DNA of 64,000 nucleotides from an uncultured Bacillaceae bacterium (GCA_947497585.1 CANMHG010000008.1:124001-188000), one strand, 5' to 3'; shown: positions 17,289-28,090, numbered from the stretch's first letter. The notes: generated from the letters alone by a model not told the origin. Translations and numbers: made by a program.

Positions 17289-18221
17289 ATGAATGCGGGG
17301 ATTCTAGGTATTGGACGATATGTACCGGAGCAAATTATAACGAACCTTGATTTAGAAAAAAAAATGGATACAACAGATGAATGGATCAGAACAAGAACGG
17401 GTATAGAGGAAAGACACATTGCCAAGGATGATATAGATACATCTGATATGGCATATGAGGCAGCCTTAAAGGCATTAGAAAATGCAGGGATGTCTGGAGA
17501 AGAACTTGATATGATTTTAGTAGCTACTGTTACTCCTGACAGACCATTCCCTTCCGTTGCTTGTACATTACAAGAAAAGCTAGGTGCAAAAAAAGCTGCA
17601 GCTATGGATATTAGTGCAGCCTGTGCTGGGTTTATGTATGGAATTGTTACAGGTAAACAGTTTATTGAAACTGGAGTATATCAGAAAATATTAGTTATTG
17701 GCGTAGAGAAACTGTCAAAAATTACAGATTGGAACGACAGAAATACAGCGGTTCTTTTTGGTGATGGTGCTGGGGCAGCAATTATTGGACCAGTTTCAGA
17801 AGGTAAAGGAATATTATCATTTGAGCTTGGTGCAGATGGAACTGGGGCAAAGCATTTATATCAGGATGAATATATCATTATGAATGGTAGAGAAGTATTT
17901 AAATTTGCTGTAAGACAAATGGGTGATTCTTGTATAAATGTTTTAGAAAAAGCAGGGTTAACAAAGGAAGACGTTGACTTCTTAATCCCTCATCAAGCAA
18001 ATATTAGAATAATGGAAGCAGCTAGGCAAAGACTTGAATTACCTATAGAAAAGATGTCAAAGACTGTTCATAAATATGGGAATACATCCGCAGCATCAAT
18101 TCCTATCTCATTAGTAGAAGAATTAGAAGCTGGAAAAATAAAAGATGGTGACCTAATTGTAATGGTAGGATTCGGTGGTGGGCTAACTTGGGGTGCCATC
18201 GCCATTCGTTGGGGCAAGTAA
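17289..18221 (+). CDS. fabH: FabH, beta-ketoacyl-ACP synthase III
   Basis: This 310-residue enzyme condenses acyl-CoA primers with malonyl-ACP to start fatty-acid synthesis. The catalytic triad is visible: Cys112 in DISAACAGF, His in PHQANIRIM near 235, and Asn in KYGNTSAAS near 265. Length is normal. AAAGGGGATT precedes the ATG. It forms an operon with fabF 48 bases downstream. Confidence 0.95.
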   Translation: MNAGILGIGRYVPEQIITNLDLEKKMDTTDEWIRTRTGIEERHIAKDDIDTSDMAYEAALKALENAGMSGEELDMILVATVTPDRPFPSVACTLQEKLGAKKAAAMDISAACAGFMYGIVTGKQFIETGVYQKILVIGVEKLSKITDWNDRNTAVLFGDGAGAAIIGPVSEGKGILSFELGADGTGAKHLYQDEYIIMNGREVFKFAVRQMGDSCINVLEKAGLTKEDVDFLIPHQANIRIMEAARQRLELPIEKMSKTVHKYGNTSAASIPISLVEELEAGKIKDGDLIVMVGFGGGLTWGAIAIRWGK

Positions 18222-18269
18222 AGTAAATAATATAATAATATATTTCAATCATAAGGAGTTGCGAGATAG

Positions 18270-19508
18270 ATGACAAAAAAGCGTGTAGTTGTAACAGGTT
18301 TAGGAGCAGTTACTCCAATAGGAAATGACGTAGAAACAGCATGGCAAAATGCGATTAATGGTGTTTCTGGTGTAGGACCATTAACAAGAGTAGAGATTGA
18401 AGGTTTGCCTGCAAAAGTTGCAGCTGAATTAAAGGACTTTAATCCAGAAAATTATATGGACCGTAAAGAGGCAAGAAGGATGGACCGTTTTACACAATAT
18501 GCACTTGCCTCTTCTTTCATGGCAGTTAAGGATGCGAATCTTACAATAAATGACGAAAATTCTGCAAGAGTTGGTGTATGGATTGGTTCTGGTATCGGTG
18601 GAATGGAAACTCATGAAGAACAACATAAGATTTTTATGGAAAAGGGATACAGAAGGGTGAGTCCATTTTATGTACCAATGATGATTCCAGATATGGCAGC
18701 CGGACAAGTTTCCATTGCTATTGGAGCAAGAGGGATTAATTCTTGTACAGTAACTGCATGTGCTACAGGTACGAACTCAATTGGAGATGCTTTTAAAGTT
18801 ATTCAACGTGGTGATGCAGATGTCATGGTGACTGGTGGGACAGAAGCTCCATTAACGAATATGGCATTTGCAGGTTTTACTTCAGCAAAAGCGTTATCTT
18901 TTAACCCTGATCCTAAAACTGCAAGTAGACCGTTTGATAAAAACCGAGATGGTTTCGTAATGGGGGAAGGTGCTGGAATCGTTATTTTAGAAGAGCTCGA
19001 GCATGCACTTGCACGTGGAGCAAGAATTTACGCTGAAATCGTAGGATATGGTTCAACGGGAGATGCATATCATATCACTCAACCAGCTCCTGGTGGCGAA
19101 GGTGGAGTTCGAGCAATGCGTCAGGCAATTGAAGATGGTGGCTTACAGCCTAATGATATTGATTATATTAATGCTCACGGTACTTCTACAGAATACAATG
19201 ATAAGTTTGAAACATTAGCTATTAAAGAAGTATTTGGTCCACATGCAAATACGTTAGCGATTAGTTCTACAAAATCAATGACAGGTCACCTTTTAGGAGC
19301 GGCTGGTGGAATAGAAGCAATCTTTTCAGTATTAGCTATTAAAGAAGGAATTGTACCTCCAACGATTAATTATGAAACACCAGATCCGGAATGTGATTTA
19401 GATTATGTGCCTAATGTTGCAAGAAAAATGGAAGTTCGTGCAGCACTTAGTAATTCTTTAGGTTTCGGTGGACATAATGCGACAATTATCTTTAAAAAAT
19501 ATGAATAA
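18270..19508 (+). CDS. fabF: FabF, beta-ketoacyl-ACP synthase II
   Basis: This 412-residue elongating condensing enzyme has the active cysteine in [11 protein letters not shown] (about residue 164) and the two histidine motifs [11 protein letters not shown] and [19 protein letters not shown] precedes the ATG. It is second in fabH-fabF and is followed by a strong terminator. Confidence 0.96.
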   Translation: MTKKRVVVTGLGAVTPIGNDVETAWQNAINGVSGVGPLTRVEIEGLPAKVAAELKDFNPENYMDRKEARRMDRFTQYALASSFMAVKDANLTINDENSARVGVWIGSGIGGMETHEEQHKIFMEKGYRRVSPFYVPMMIPDMAAGQVSIAIGARGINSCTVTACATGTNSIGDAFKVIQRGDADVMVTGGTEAPLTNMAFAGFTSAKALSFNPDPKTASRPFDKNRDGFVMGEGAGIVILEELEHALARGARIYAEIVGYGSTGDAYHITQPAPGGEGGVRAMRQAIEDGGLQPNDIDYINAHGTSTEYNDKFETLAIKEVFGPHANTLAISSTKSMTGHLLGAAGGIEAIFSVLAIKEGIVPPTINYETPDPECDLDYVPNVARKMEVRAALSNSLGFGGHNATIIFKKYE

Positions 19509-19520
19509 TATCATTTAAAA

Positions 19521-19546
19521 GGGTTGGCATTTGCCGACTCTTTTTT
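19521..19546 (+). terminator. Terminator of fabH-fabF
   Basis: GGGTTGGCA 19521-19529 pairs with TGCCGACTC 19532-19540 (one G-U pair), followed by TTTTTT. Confidence 0.8.
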
Positions 19547-19662
19547 ACAATCCTAAAAACCTTTGTAATATATTTGTAACAAAATTTCAAAATATATAGA
19601 AAAATCACAATAATGTGTGTTATCATTTTTTATAGTAAATATATACCATATGGGGGTGGATA

Positions 19663-20583
19663 ATGAGTATTACACAGAATATCATTAGAACAGTTTTACT
19701 GTATGTTGTTGTTTTAACCGGACTAATAATGTTAGTCTTTTTTCCACGGGAAGCAGATATAGCAGTTAGTGGGAAGGCAATGACGATTGATTATGGGTAT
19801 ACATTTTCATGGGGGCAATACAAAGAGAATATTAACGAGTGGCTTACGCATATTAGAGAGAATGGTAGTTTAGGAGATACTCGGTATAATAATGTAACAG
19901 TAGAGGACGAGTTAAAGCGTTATTACCCGAATAGCTTAAAAATCATTGCATTGGCATTTGTTTTGAGTATCTTTGTAGGCATTGCAAAAGGGATCTTTGA
20001 TTACAATAGTGCTAAAACGAAAAAAAATATATTAGGTAACGGTACTACTTGGTTGTTTCAATCGATACCAGACTTTCTGATTGTTATCGTTATCCAATGG
20101 CTCGTCATTTTTATGTTTCCATCTATAAAAATATTAAGTCAAGCAAATTGGTATAGCTTTGTACTACCGGGTATTTTAGTAGCAATTTATCCGATGATGT
20201 ATGTGTCTCGAATTACCTCCGCATCTATCGCTAGTCAGGAGGGTCTCCCTTATATCCAAGTTGCGAGGGCAAAGGGTTTTACAAAAAGAAGAGTAATGTA
20301 TAAACACATACTAAGAAATAGTATTGGAACAATCTTAGGTCATTTAACATCATTAATGATTTATATACTATCTAATTTGTTAATTGTGGAATACCTGTTT
20401 GGATATGAAGGAATTGCTTATCGTCTATTTGTAGCAATGGGTATTACTAAAGCAATTGCTTTTGGACGTGGACCAATCTATGAAGATGCGCTAATAATTG
20501 GAATTGGAATTTGCTTTATGCTAACTATTACAGTAACTCAAATTATTGGTTATTTGGCTAAAAAGCAATTGAAGCTGCAGTAG
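19663..20583 (+). CDS. Oligopeptide-type ABC permease (OppB/AppB-like), orphan pair
   Basis: This 306-residue membrane protein has about six transmembrane segments and an EAA-type loop, QVARAKGFTKRRVMYKHILRNS near residue 200, typical of binding-protein-dependent permeases. A soluble insertion of some 60 residues follows the first helix. Together with the next gene it forms a permease pair that has neither ATPase nor binding protein beside it. It may use the ATPases encoded at 23.3-25.3 kb (inference). GGGGGTGG precedes the ATG. Confidence 0.8.
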   Translation: MSITQNIIRTVLLYVVVLTGLIMLVFFPREADIAVSGKAMTIDYGYTFSWGQYKENINEWLTHIRENGSLGDTRYNNVTVEDELKRYYPNSLKIIALAFVLSIFVGIAKGIFDYNSAKTKKNILGNGTTWLFQSIPDFLIVIVIQWLVIFMFPSIKILSQANWYSFVLPGILVAIYPMMYVSRITSASIASQEGLPYIQVARAKGFTKRRVMYKHILRNSIGTILGHLTSLMIYILSNLLIVEYLFGYEGIAYRLFVAMGITKAIAFGRGPIYEDALIIGIGICFMLTITVTQIIGYLAKKQLKLQ

Positions 20584-20593
20584 GAGGGATGAA

Positions 20594-21484
20594 ATGAAAA
20601 ACTATTATTTAGTAACAGGAATCGTGATGACAACCGTTTTAGTAGTTTTTATTGTTTTTGGCCCCCTACTGCCATTTGTTGATTCGAGCTTAGAAGGGGA
20701 AAGAGTTAAAATATTGGGGCAGGGCAACATTGTAACAGCTCCTTATGCACCTTCAAAAGAATATCTACTTGGGTCCGACCGTGAGGGGAGAGATATTTTA
20801 AGTTTAATAGTAATGGGTACAAAGGATACTTTGTTACTTATTTTTTCAATAACTCTATTAAGGTACATAGTTGCAGTACCTTTAGCTTTAGCAGGTTCAA
20901 AAAACAAAGGACCAGTTTCGTGGCTTTTGAATTCATGGAACCAGTTGTTTTCTTCCCTCCCAGTCATATTTTCAGCAATCATTTTGGTAAACCTCCCATT
21001 TTTAGTCTTTAGTGAGAACAGGTTTTTCTGGTGCGTTGTAATTTTGGCTTTTATAGAGGTCGGAAGAGTTGGGTATATTCTACAACAACAAGCCCATACA
21101 CTATCTAAATCGCCTTTTGTTGAAGCAGGTATTACAATTGGGGTAAGCCCTCTAGGTATGTATTCAAGATATTATGTACCGAATTTACTACCGGACATAA
21201 TTGTAAACTTCTTTATTGATTTAGGTAGAGTAACTTTGCTAATAGGTCAATTAGGGATATTCAGTATATTTATAACACAGGAATTCGTTCAACTTAACTA
21301 TGGTTCTGGAGAGATTGTTAACACGAATATTAATTGGACGACATTATTAGGAGATCCACGTACAGATGTGTTAAAAGCTGCTTGGATACCACTTTTCCCG
21401 GCACTTGCCATTACTTTTACAATCTTAACCTTCAATATATTAGGTGAGGGGCTAAGACAACACTTTAATCGTAAAACAGTCTAG
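20594..21484 (+). CDS. Oligopeptide-type ABC permease (OppC/AppC-like), orphan pair
   Basis: This 296-residue membrane protein has about six transmembrane segments, the OppC-like LLGSDREGRDILS segment after its first helix, and a degenerate EAA loop EAGITIGVSPLGMYSRYYVPNLL. TAGGAGGG precedes the ATG 10 bases after the previous stop. The second half of the orphan pair lies between fabF and yjaZ; B. subtilis lacks it at this position. Confidence 0.8.
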   Translation: MKNYYLVTGIVMTTVLVVFIVFGPLLPFVDSSLEGERVKILGQGNIVTAPYAPSKEYLLGSDREGRDILSLIVMGTKDTLLLIFSITLLRYIVAVPLALAGSKNKGPVSWLLNSWNQLFSSLPVIFSAIILVNLPFLVFSENRFFWCVVILAFIEVGRVGYILQQQAHTLSKSPFVEAGITIGVSPLGMYSRYYVPNLLPDIIVNFFIDLGRVTLLIGQLGIFSIFITQEFVQLNYGSGEIVNTNINWTTLLGDPRTDVLKAAWIPLFPALAITFTILTFNILGEGLRQHFNRKTV

Positions 21485-21567
21485 GAAGATCTAGGCTGTT
21501 TTTTTATTGGAACGAGAAATGGTGAATTCACATAAGCATAAGTAATAAATGGTGTGGGGGTAGGAGA

Positions 21568-22338
21568 ATGACGGTTGTCAGAACAGACAAGTGGCTTCTA
21601 GATTTATATGATAAGCCTTTAGAGATTTGTGAAAGAATTAAATTTTCTTCATCTGATATTCCAATAGAAGAAATATATGAGTATTTAATCATGAATGGTA
21701 TGTACCGACCTTTAAGGGGTGGGGAAGATGTTGTACAAAAATTGATCGATAATAATGTGTGGAAGACAGTCTATCTAGAAGAGAAAAAGCTAAAACACTT
21801 ATGGGATGGTCCATCGATTCCAATTTATATTTTTCCATCTGATAGTAAAAATAGTCAAATAAGTAATGAGTATAATGGAAAGTCAGGGTTAGCCTTTAAA
21901 GATAAATTATTTATATTTTTATCAAAACAAAATACTGTTAAGGAGATTCGGGCACTTTTTACACACGAATATAATCACGTATGTCGTTTAAAAAAGTATA
22001 AGAAGAACGAAATGGAATATACTCTAGGAGATTCGATTATCTTAGAAGGTCTAGCCGAGTGTGCTGTAAAGGAACGTTTTGGTGAAGAATATCTTGCGCC
22101 ATATCTTAGGTATTACACAGAACCCCAGCTTGCGGAAATGTGGGATACAATTATAAGACCAAATGTTTCTATTAAAAAGTCATCACGAGAACATAATCAA
22201 TACTTGTATGGACAAAAATTATTACCCAAGATGATAGGATATTGTGTAGGATATCATTTAGTGAATAAATTAATGACAGAACAAAGAGCGAGTATAAAGG
22301 AATTACTAGGCTTTAGTACAGTTGAATTTATCAAATAA
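21568..22338 (+). CDS. yjaZ: YjaZ, DUF2268 putative zinc protease
   Basis: This 256-residue protein has HEYNH near residue 136 and a downstream glutamate-rich helix (EGLAECAVKERFG), as in DUF2268 metallopeptidase-like proteins. No signal peptide is visible, so it is probably cytosolic. GGGGGTAGGAG precedes the ATG. It sits between fabF and app genes as in B. subtilis. Substrate is unknown. Confidence 0.85.
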   Translation: MTVVRTDKWLLDLYDKPLEICERIKFSSSDIPIEEIYEYLIMNGMYRPLRGGEDVVQKLIDNNVWKTVYLEEKKLKHLWDGPSIPIYIFPSDSKNSQISNEYNGKSGLAFKDKLFIFLSKQNTVKEIRALFTHEYNHVCRLKKYKKNEMEYTLGDSIILEGLAECAVKERFGEEYLAPYLRYYTEPQLAEMWDTIIRPNVSIKKSSREHNQYLYGQKLLPKMIGYCVGYHLVNKLMTEQRASIKELLGFSTVEFIK

Positions 22339-22495
22339 TGTTTACAAAGACTCTAATGTATATTAGAGTCTTTATTTTATGAATGTTAAAATATTATAAG
22401 AATTGTATTGAATTCGTAACGAATTTGTAATATTATTACACTTGTGTGACTGACAGTGGATTCCCAATTAAATGGAAGGGGTGAAATCGAACATA

Positions 22496-23104
22496 ATGGC
22501 AAGCTATACGGTAACAAATAAAAAAAGAAATATGGACAGCATTCAGTTTCAGGTAACACTGATTGTCATTTCTTTCTTATCTAGTATCTTTGTTCCTTTT
22601 ATCATCCTGTATCCAATCCAAGAGATTTTATTTAAACCACAAAGTGTATGGTATTTTGAAGCTCCTTTTAGTGCATATGTGATATTTATGGCAGCAATCT
22701 TAGTAACCGCTATCATTCTGCTGATTAATGTACTATCTGAACCGAAAACGAAGATGAAGAACATGCTGAAGTTAGGAATTACTTTTACCTCCTTAATCAC
22801 AGTAGTGATCGTAATAGGACTTTGTCTATTTAATTATGAATATATGAATTCTCAGGGTATTTATAAGAATAAATTTTTTAGTTTAGAAGAAGAGTTTATA
22901 GGTTGGAACGAAATTACTGAAGCTAAGCAAATTTTTGTAATTAAAGATGGAATCACTAAAGATGATAAATTCTACTTTACTCTACAAGATGGAACCATTA
23001 TGGAAATGGATATAACCGGAAAAGTTAAAAAGAATAAAAGGAATATACGACAGTACTTAAAGAAAAATAAGGTAATTATTGAAAATGTCTACCCAATCAA
23101 ATGA
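22496..23104 (+). CDS. Hypothetical membrane protein with soluble C-terminal domain
   Basis: This protein of about 202 residues has three membrane segments in the first 115 residues and then a small beta-rich domain (FYFTLQDGTIMEMDI). No family is recognised. The start is uncertain: ATG 22496 has GGAAGGGGTG 13-14 bases upstream, while ATG 22472 has no ribosome site. It lies between yjaZ and the first app operon, apparently with its own promoter. Confidence 0.6.
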   Translation: MASYTVTNKKRNMDSIQFQVTLIVISFLSSIFVPFIILYPIQEILFKPQSVWYFEAPFSAYVIFMAAILVTAIILLINVLSEPKTKMKNMLKLGITFTSLITVVIVIGLCLFNYEYMNSQGIYKNKFFSLEEEFIGWNEITEAKQIFVIKDGITKDDKFYFTLQDGTIMEMDITGKVKKNKRNIRQYLKKNKVIIENVYPIK

Positions 23105-23227
23105 TATTTTGATATAGTAATGACAATATAACTTTTTATACTGAATTATTTAAAAAGACTGAAAATTATTAAATTTTACTATAATATTGCAATTACAAAA
23201 TAATTATATTATTATTGTAAAAAAAGA

Positions 23228-23242
23228 AATTGTCGAAAAATT
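23228..23242 (+). promoter_or_regulatory. Possible CodY box before the first app operon
   Basis: AATTGTCGAAAAATT matches the CodY consensus AATTTTCWGAAAATT in 12 of 15 positions, 43 bases upstream of the first app gene. Peptide transporters are common CodY targets. In such AT-rich DNA a chance match is possible. Confidence 0.35.
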
Positions 23243-23284
23243 GTATATTTGATCGATTAATTTAATGTTAAAGGTGTGATTGAC

Positions 23285-24280
23285 TTGAATTCAATGCTTG
23301 AAGTGAAAGACCTAAAGACGGGATTCGATATAGACGGAGATTTTTATCATGCGGTTGATGGAGTGTCGTTTTCGGTAAAGCCTCGCCAAATTGTCGGAAT
23401 AGTTGGTGAATCTGGTTGTGGTAAAAGCGTAATGTCACTTTCTATTATGCAGCTTCTACCTAAAGGGATCGGAAGAATTGCTGGTGGTGAAGTAGTATTC
23501 CAAGGAAAGAACATTGAGAGCTTATCAGAAAATGAGATGAATAGCATCCGAGGTAAAGATATTAGTATGATTTTCCAGGAGCCGATGACTTCATTAAATC
23601 CAGTTTTCACAATTGGATTTCAATTAGAAGAAATCATGCTTAATCATATGAACATATCTAAAAAAGAAGTCAGAGAACGTGCGATTACTCTTCTACAGAG
23701 TGTTGGAATTTCTAGACCTGAGAAAATTGTAGATGAGTATCCTCACCAATTGTCAGGTGGAATGAGACAAAGGGTTATGATTGCAATTGCAATTGCCTGT
23801 CAACCAAAATTACTAATCGCAGATGAGCCAACAACTGCTCTTGATGTAACTGTACAAGCCCAAATACTTGAGTTGCTTAAGAGTATTCAAGAGAAGAACG
23901 ATATGTCAATCATACTAATCACTCATGATCTTGGTGTTGTAGCTGAAATGTGTGATGAGGTTATCGTTATGTACGCTGGAAAAATAGTTGAGCGCACAAA
24001 TGTAGATAACTTATTCCACAACCCACAGCATCCTTACACTAAGTTATTAATGGCTTCTATTCCAAGAATGGATGAAGTAGTTGAAGAATTAGCAACAATT
24101 AAAGGGATTGTACCATCCTTGAAAAATATGCCACAAGTTGGCTGTCGATTTGTTGATAGATGTCCTTCTGCAACAGCGGAATGTAGAACTGTTACTCCTA
24201 AGCTAGCTGCAGTAGAGAGTGGACATGAGGTATCGTGCTTACTTTATGAAAGCAGTTATCCTAAAGAGAGTGTGAGGTAA
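23285..24280 (+). CDS. appD: AppD-like oligopeptide ABC transporter ATPase (set 1)
   Basis: This ATPase of about 331 residues has Walker A GESGCGKS, signature LSGGMRQRV, Walker B LLIADEPTTALD, and a C-terminal oligopeptide-type extension with four cysteines (CRF..RC..C...C). That extension binds a [4Fe-4S] cluster in DppD-type proteins. TTG 23285 is preferred: AAGGTG lies eight bases upstream, whereas GTG 23276 is too close and ATG 23294 too far. It is first in D-F-A-B-C, the B. subtilis app order, directly after yjaZ. Confidence 0.85.
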   Translation: MNSMLEVKDLKTGFDIDGDFYHAVDGVSFSVKPRQIVGIVGESGCGKSVMSLSIMQLLPKGIGRIAGGEVVFQGKNIESLSENEMNSIRGKDISMIFQEPMTSLNPVFTIGFQLEEIMLNHMNISKKEVRERAITLLQSVGISRPEKIVDEYPHQLSGGMRQRVMIAIAIACQPKLLIADEPTTALDVTVQAQILELLKSIQEKNDMSIILITHDLGVVAEMCDEVIVMYAGKIVERTNVDNLFHNPQHPYTKLLMASIPRMDEVVEELATIKGIVPSLKNMPQVGCRFVDRCPSATAECRTVTPKLAAVESGHEVSCLLYESSYPKESVR

Positions 24281-24285
24281 AACAA

Positions 24286-25272
24286 ATGAGTAATACAACA
24301 CTTAATGAAAAAAAGAATTTATTAGAAGTTAAAAATCTTAAAACTTACTATCCTATTAAAGGTGGTTTCTTTAGAAAAACAGTAGCACATGTAAAAGCAG
24401 TAGATGATGTATCTCTTGAAATTAAAAATGGGGAAACATTAGGACTTGTAGGCGAGTCAGGCTGTGGTAAGTCTACAACTGGTAGAACGATTATGAGACT
24501 ACTAGAACCAACAGATGGTCAAATCTTATTCGATGGAAAAGATATCACTGAATTAAGAGGGAAATCACTCAGAGATATTCGAAAAGATATCCAAATGGTA
24601 TTCCAGGATCCATATGCATCATTAAATCCAATGCAAATGGTTGGAGATATTGTTTCTGAGCCAATTATGAACTTTACAAATAAGTCATTAAAGGCATTAA
24701 AAGATGAAGTAATGGAGCTTCTAAAAAAGGTAGGATTACCTGAAGATGCTTATTATAAATATGCACATGAGTTTTCGGGTGGACAAAGACAACGTATCGG
24801 TATTGCACGTGCGTTAGCTCTTAGACCAAAGTTAATCATTGCGGATGAACCAGTATCTGCTCTTGATGTATCAGTACAATCTCAAGTTCTTAATCTATTA
24901 AAAGAGTTACAAGATGAGTTTGATTTAACTTTCCTTTTCATTGCTCATGATTTAAGTGTTGTTAAACATATGAGTGATCGAATCGGAGTTATGTATCTTG
25001 GAAACATCGTTGAAATCGCTGAAAAGAAAAGTATCTATGATGAGCCTTTACATCCTTATACACAGGCCTTAATTTCTGCGATACCTGTTCCTGACCCAAG
25101 AAAGAAAAGTAAGCGTATTGTGTTAGAGGGAGATGTGCCAAGCCCGGCGAATCCGCCAAGTGGCTGCCCATTCCACCCACGCTGCCCACAAGCTATAGCT
25201 GAGTGTTCAGCTACAAAACCTCTATTAAAGGAGGTGAAGCCAGGGCATAGAGTCGCTTGTCACTTATATTAA
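24286..25272 (+). CDS. appF: AppF-like oligopeptide ABC transporter ATPase (set 1)
   Basis: This 328-residue partner ATPase has Walker [10 protein letters not shown], signature [15 protein letters not shown], Walker [13 protein letters not shown], and a four-cysteine C-terminus (GCPFHPRC..C...C). It follows appD by five bases, with GAGG just before. It should pair with AppD to power peptide uptake. Confidence 0.9.
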   Translation: MSNTTLNEKKNLLEVKNLKTYYPIKGGFFRKTVAHVKAVDDVSLEIKNGETLGLVGESGCGKSTTGRTIMRLLEPTDGQILFDGKDITELRGKSLRDIRKDIQMVFQDPYASLNPMQMVGDIVSEPIMNFTNKSLKALKDEVMELLKKVGLPEDAYYKYAHEFSGGQRQRIGIARALALRPKLIIADEPVSALDVSVQSQVLNLLKELQDEFDLTFLFIAHDLSVVKHMSDRIGVMYLGNIVEIAEKKSIYDEPLHPYTQALISAIPVPDPRKKSKRIVLEGDVPSPANPPSGCPFHPRCPQAIAECSATKPLLKEVKPGHRVACHLY

Positions 25273-25296
25273 AACAGTATTTAAATGTGATTTTTC

Positions 25297-25321
25297 TTTT
25301 GAAATGATTTTCATTTCAAAA
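25297..25321. promoter_or_regulatory. Perfect palindrome before appA
   Basis: TTTTGAAATGA 25297-25307 and TCATTTCAAAA 25311-25321 are perfect inverted repeats around TTT. They sit 36 bases before the appA start. It could be an mRNA hairpin stabilising the appA part of the operon, or a Fur-like operator (it contains AATGAT and TCATT); the sequence alone does not decide. Confidence 0.5.
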
Positions 25322-25357
25322 TTAAAATAAATATACAAAAAAAATGGGGGTAAACAA

Positions 25358-27091
25358 ATGAAGAAGTCAACATTATGGGCTCTAGTTTTAGTACTAGTTA
25401 TGTCTATGTTCCTTGCTGCTTGTAGCGGAGGTAACGACACTGCTGAACCAACTGAGCCTGCAAAAGAAGAAGACAAAAATACTGATGCAAATGCATCTGA
25501 GCCTAAAGAAGGCGGAATTGTAACTTATGCAACTGACGCTGCTCCAGAGGGTGTATATGACCCTGCTTACGCTGGTAGTGCAGTTGATAGCAACATCCAA
25601 GGTTTCATGACTGAGGGTATCTACGGTGTAGATGGTAGCTTACAATATGTACCTAACATTGCATCATGGGAAATCAGTGAAGACAAATTAACTTACACTT
25701 TCACTTTCGAAAAAGGTGTTAAATGGCACAATGGTGAAGAAGTGACTGCTGAAGACTATGCATTCGCATTAGAAACAATTGCTCACCCTGACTATGATGG
25801 ACCTCGTTTCAACATGGTTGAGCACGTTAAAGGTGCTACTGAAAAGAAAGATGGAAAAGCTGAAACTATTTCAGGTGTTGAAGTTGTAGATTCACACACT
25901 GTTAAGATTACTTTTGCTGAAGTTAAAATCAACAACTTAGAAAACTTATGGTCTACTCCAATGCCTAAAAAGCACTATGAAGGTGTTGCTGTAGCTGATT
26001 TAGGAGAGTCTCCACAAGTTCGTGAAAACCCAGTTGGTTTCGGACCTTTCAAAGTTAAAAAGGTTGTAGCTGGTGAGTACACTGAATTAGAGCGTTTTGA
26101 TGATTACTGGCAAGGTAAGCCATTACTAGATGGTATTATCGTTAAAGTTATCGATCCTTCACTAGCAACTGGTGCATTCCAAAATGGTGAGATTGATATC
26201 ATGGATATCAGACCACAAGCTGTAAAAGAATTAGAAGCATTACCAAACGTACGTGTTGAAGAAACGACTGGTGTTGTATACTCTTATATCGCATTACGTT
26301 TCGGTCACCGTGATCAAGAAACTCGTAAAAACGTAGCAGATTTTGATAAGTTCCAATCTAAAGAATTACGTCAAGCTTTAGTATATGCAATCAACCGTCC
26401 TGCGATGATTGATGCATTCTTAGAAGGTAAAGCTGCAGTAGCTAACACTCCAATTCCGAAAGCGTTCTGGATTGCTGCTGATGAGTCTGAATTAAATCAA
26501 TATGAGTACAACCAAGAAAAAGCAAAAGAATTATTAGCAACAGCTGGTTATGTAGACGTTGATGGTGATGGTTTTGTTGAAGATCCACAAGGTCAACCAT
26601 TCAAAATCTCATTCGGTCACTATGCTGGACCAGCAGTATTCGAAGGTCGTTCTCAAGCAATTATGCAAAGCTGGAATGATATCGGTGTTAAAACTGAATT
26701 AGCAACAGGTTCATTAGTAGAGTTCAACCTTTACAATGAAATGAAAGACAATGACGATGCAGCATTAGAAGCATTCTTCGGTTCTTGGAGTACTGGTGCA
26801 GATCCAGATCCAACTGGTCTTTGGGGTAATGACTCTGAGTGGAACTATGGTCGTTGGGTAGATGCTGAAAACGCACGCTTACTTGCTGAAGGTTTAAGCG
26901 AAAAATCATTTGATCAAGAATACCGTAAGCAAGTATATGTTGAGTGGCAAAAATACTTCAACGAGCAAATGCCTGCTATCCCACTTTGGGAAAACATGGA
27001 TCTTTATGGAATTAACAAACGTGTTCAAGGTGTAACTGTAAATGCGATTGGATTCCAAGATGATGTTTACAAATGGTATGTAACTGAGTAG
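25358..27091 (+). CDS. appA: AppA-like oligopeptide-binding lipoprotein (set 1)
   Basis: This 577-residue family 5 solute-binding protein has a lipoprotein signal with lipobox LAAC, an acidic Thr/Glu/Lys tether, and the family's TFEKGVKWHNGEEVTAEDY motif near residue 120. It captures peptides outside the membrane. Codon use favours CGT, GGT and CCA more than the flanking permeases do, suggesting high expression. GGGGG precedes the ATG. Confidence 0.92.
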   Translation: MKKSTLWALVLVLVMSMFLAACSGGNDTAEPTEPAKEEDKNTDANASEPKEGGIVTYATDAAPEGVYDPAYAGSAVDSNIQGFMTEGIYGVDGSLQYVPNIASWEISEDKLTYTFTFEKGVKWHNGEEVTAEDYAFALETIAHPDYDGPRFNMVEHVKGATEKKDGKAETISGVEVVDSHTVKITFAEVKINNLENLWSTPMPKKHYEGVAVADLGESPQVRENPVGFGPFKVKKVVAGEYTELERFDDYWQGKPLLDGIIVKVIDPSLATGAFQNGEIDIMDIRPQAVKELEALPNVRVEETTGVVYSYIALRFGHRDQETRKNVADFDKFQSKELRQALVYAINRPAMIDAFLEGKAAVANTPIPKAFWIAADESELNQYEYNQEKAKELLATAGYVDVDGDGFVEDPQGQPFKISFGHYAGPAVFEGRSQAIMQSWNDIGVKTELATGSLVEFNLYNEMKDNDDAALEAFFGSWSTGADPDPTGLWGNDSEWNYGRWVDAENARLLAEGLSEKSFDQEYRKQVYVEWQKYFNEQMPAIPLWENMDLYGINKRVQGVTVNAIGFQDDVYKWYVTE

Positions 27092-27124
27092 TAGATATAA
27101 TCTTACTAGATAAGGAGAATTCAC

Positions 27125-28090
27125 ATGCTTCAATACTCGCTACGAAGAATACTTAGCATGATTCCATTATTACTCCTTATCTCCCTAGTGGTATTTTCCC
27201 TGGCAAAAATGATGCCAGGGGATCCATTTGCGGGAGAAATTGATCCATCGAATACAAACCCAAAGTATATTGAAGAAATGAGAGAAAAGCTTGGTTATAA
27301 TGACCCGATTCTCGTTCAATATGGAAGATGGATTACTAAATTTGTTCAAGGTGATTTTGGAAAATCAACAGTTTATAAAAAGCCTGCAGCTCAATTAATT
27401 GCAGATCGAATACCAAATACGTTATTGTTAGCTGTTACAGCCTTAATCCTAACGTATGTCATTTCATTTTTTATGGGTATGTATGCAGGAAGAAAGCCTT
27501 ACACTATAGGAGATAACCTCATTGCTGGTTATAACTATATTGCACTAGCAATCCCTTCATTTGTTGCTGCAATTCTAGCAATCTACTTTTTCTCATTCCA
27601 GCTTAATTGGTTCCCATTTAGTGGCTCAGTTAAAATTGGTTTAGAAGAAGGAACAATGGAGTATTACTTAAGTAAAATGCACCACGTGTTATTACCTGCC
27701 CTAGTTTTAGGACTAATGAGTTCTGCTTCTTATACACAATTCTTACGTAATGACATTATTGAGAACAGCCGTAAAGACTTTGTAAGAACGGCAAGAGCAA
27801 AAGGAACAAAAGAGTCAAAAATTTATAACAAGCATATACTTAGAAACTCAGTTATACCTTTAGTTACATTCCTTGGATTTGACATTGCTGCTTTAATCAG
27901 TGGTGCAGTTATTACTGAAACGATTTTCACTTATCCGGGAATTGGTCAACTCTTTTTAGAATCAGTAACTAGAAGAGATTATGCAGTAATGATGTCGATA
28001 ACAATGTTACTTTCATTTTTATCACTTTTTGGAAATTTAATTGCAGACTTAGTATATGGATTAGTTGATCCACGTATTAGACTAGATTAA
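27125..28090 (+). CDS. appB: AppB-like oligopeptide ABC permease (set 1)
   Basis: This 321-residue permease begins MLQYSLRRILSMIPLLL and has about six membrane helices. The EAA-type loop is VRTARAKGTKESKIYNKHIL near residue 220. AAGGAG precedes the ATG, 34 bases after appA. It forms the translocation pore with AppC. Confidence 0.92.
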   Translation: MLQYSLRRILSMIPLLLLISLVVFSLAKMMPGDPFAGEIDPSNTNPKYIEEMREKLGYNDPILVQYGRWITKFVQGDFGKSTVYKKPAAQLIADRIPNTLLLAVTALILTYVISFFMGMYAGRKPYTIGDNLIAGYNYIALAIPSFVAAILAIYFFSFQLNWFPFSGSVKIGLEEGTMEYYLSKMHHVLLPALVLGLMSSASYTQFLRNDIIENSRKDFVRTARAKGTKESKIYNKHILRNSVIPLVTFLGFDIAALISGAVITETIFTYPGIGQLFLESVTRRDYAVMMSITMLLSFLSLFGNLIADLVYGLVDPRIRLD

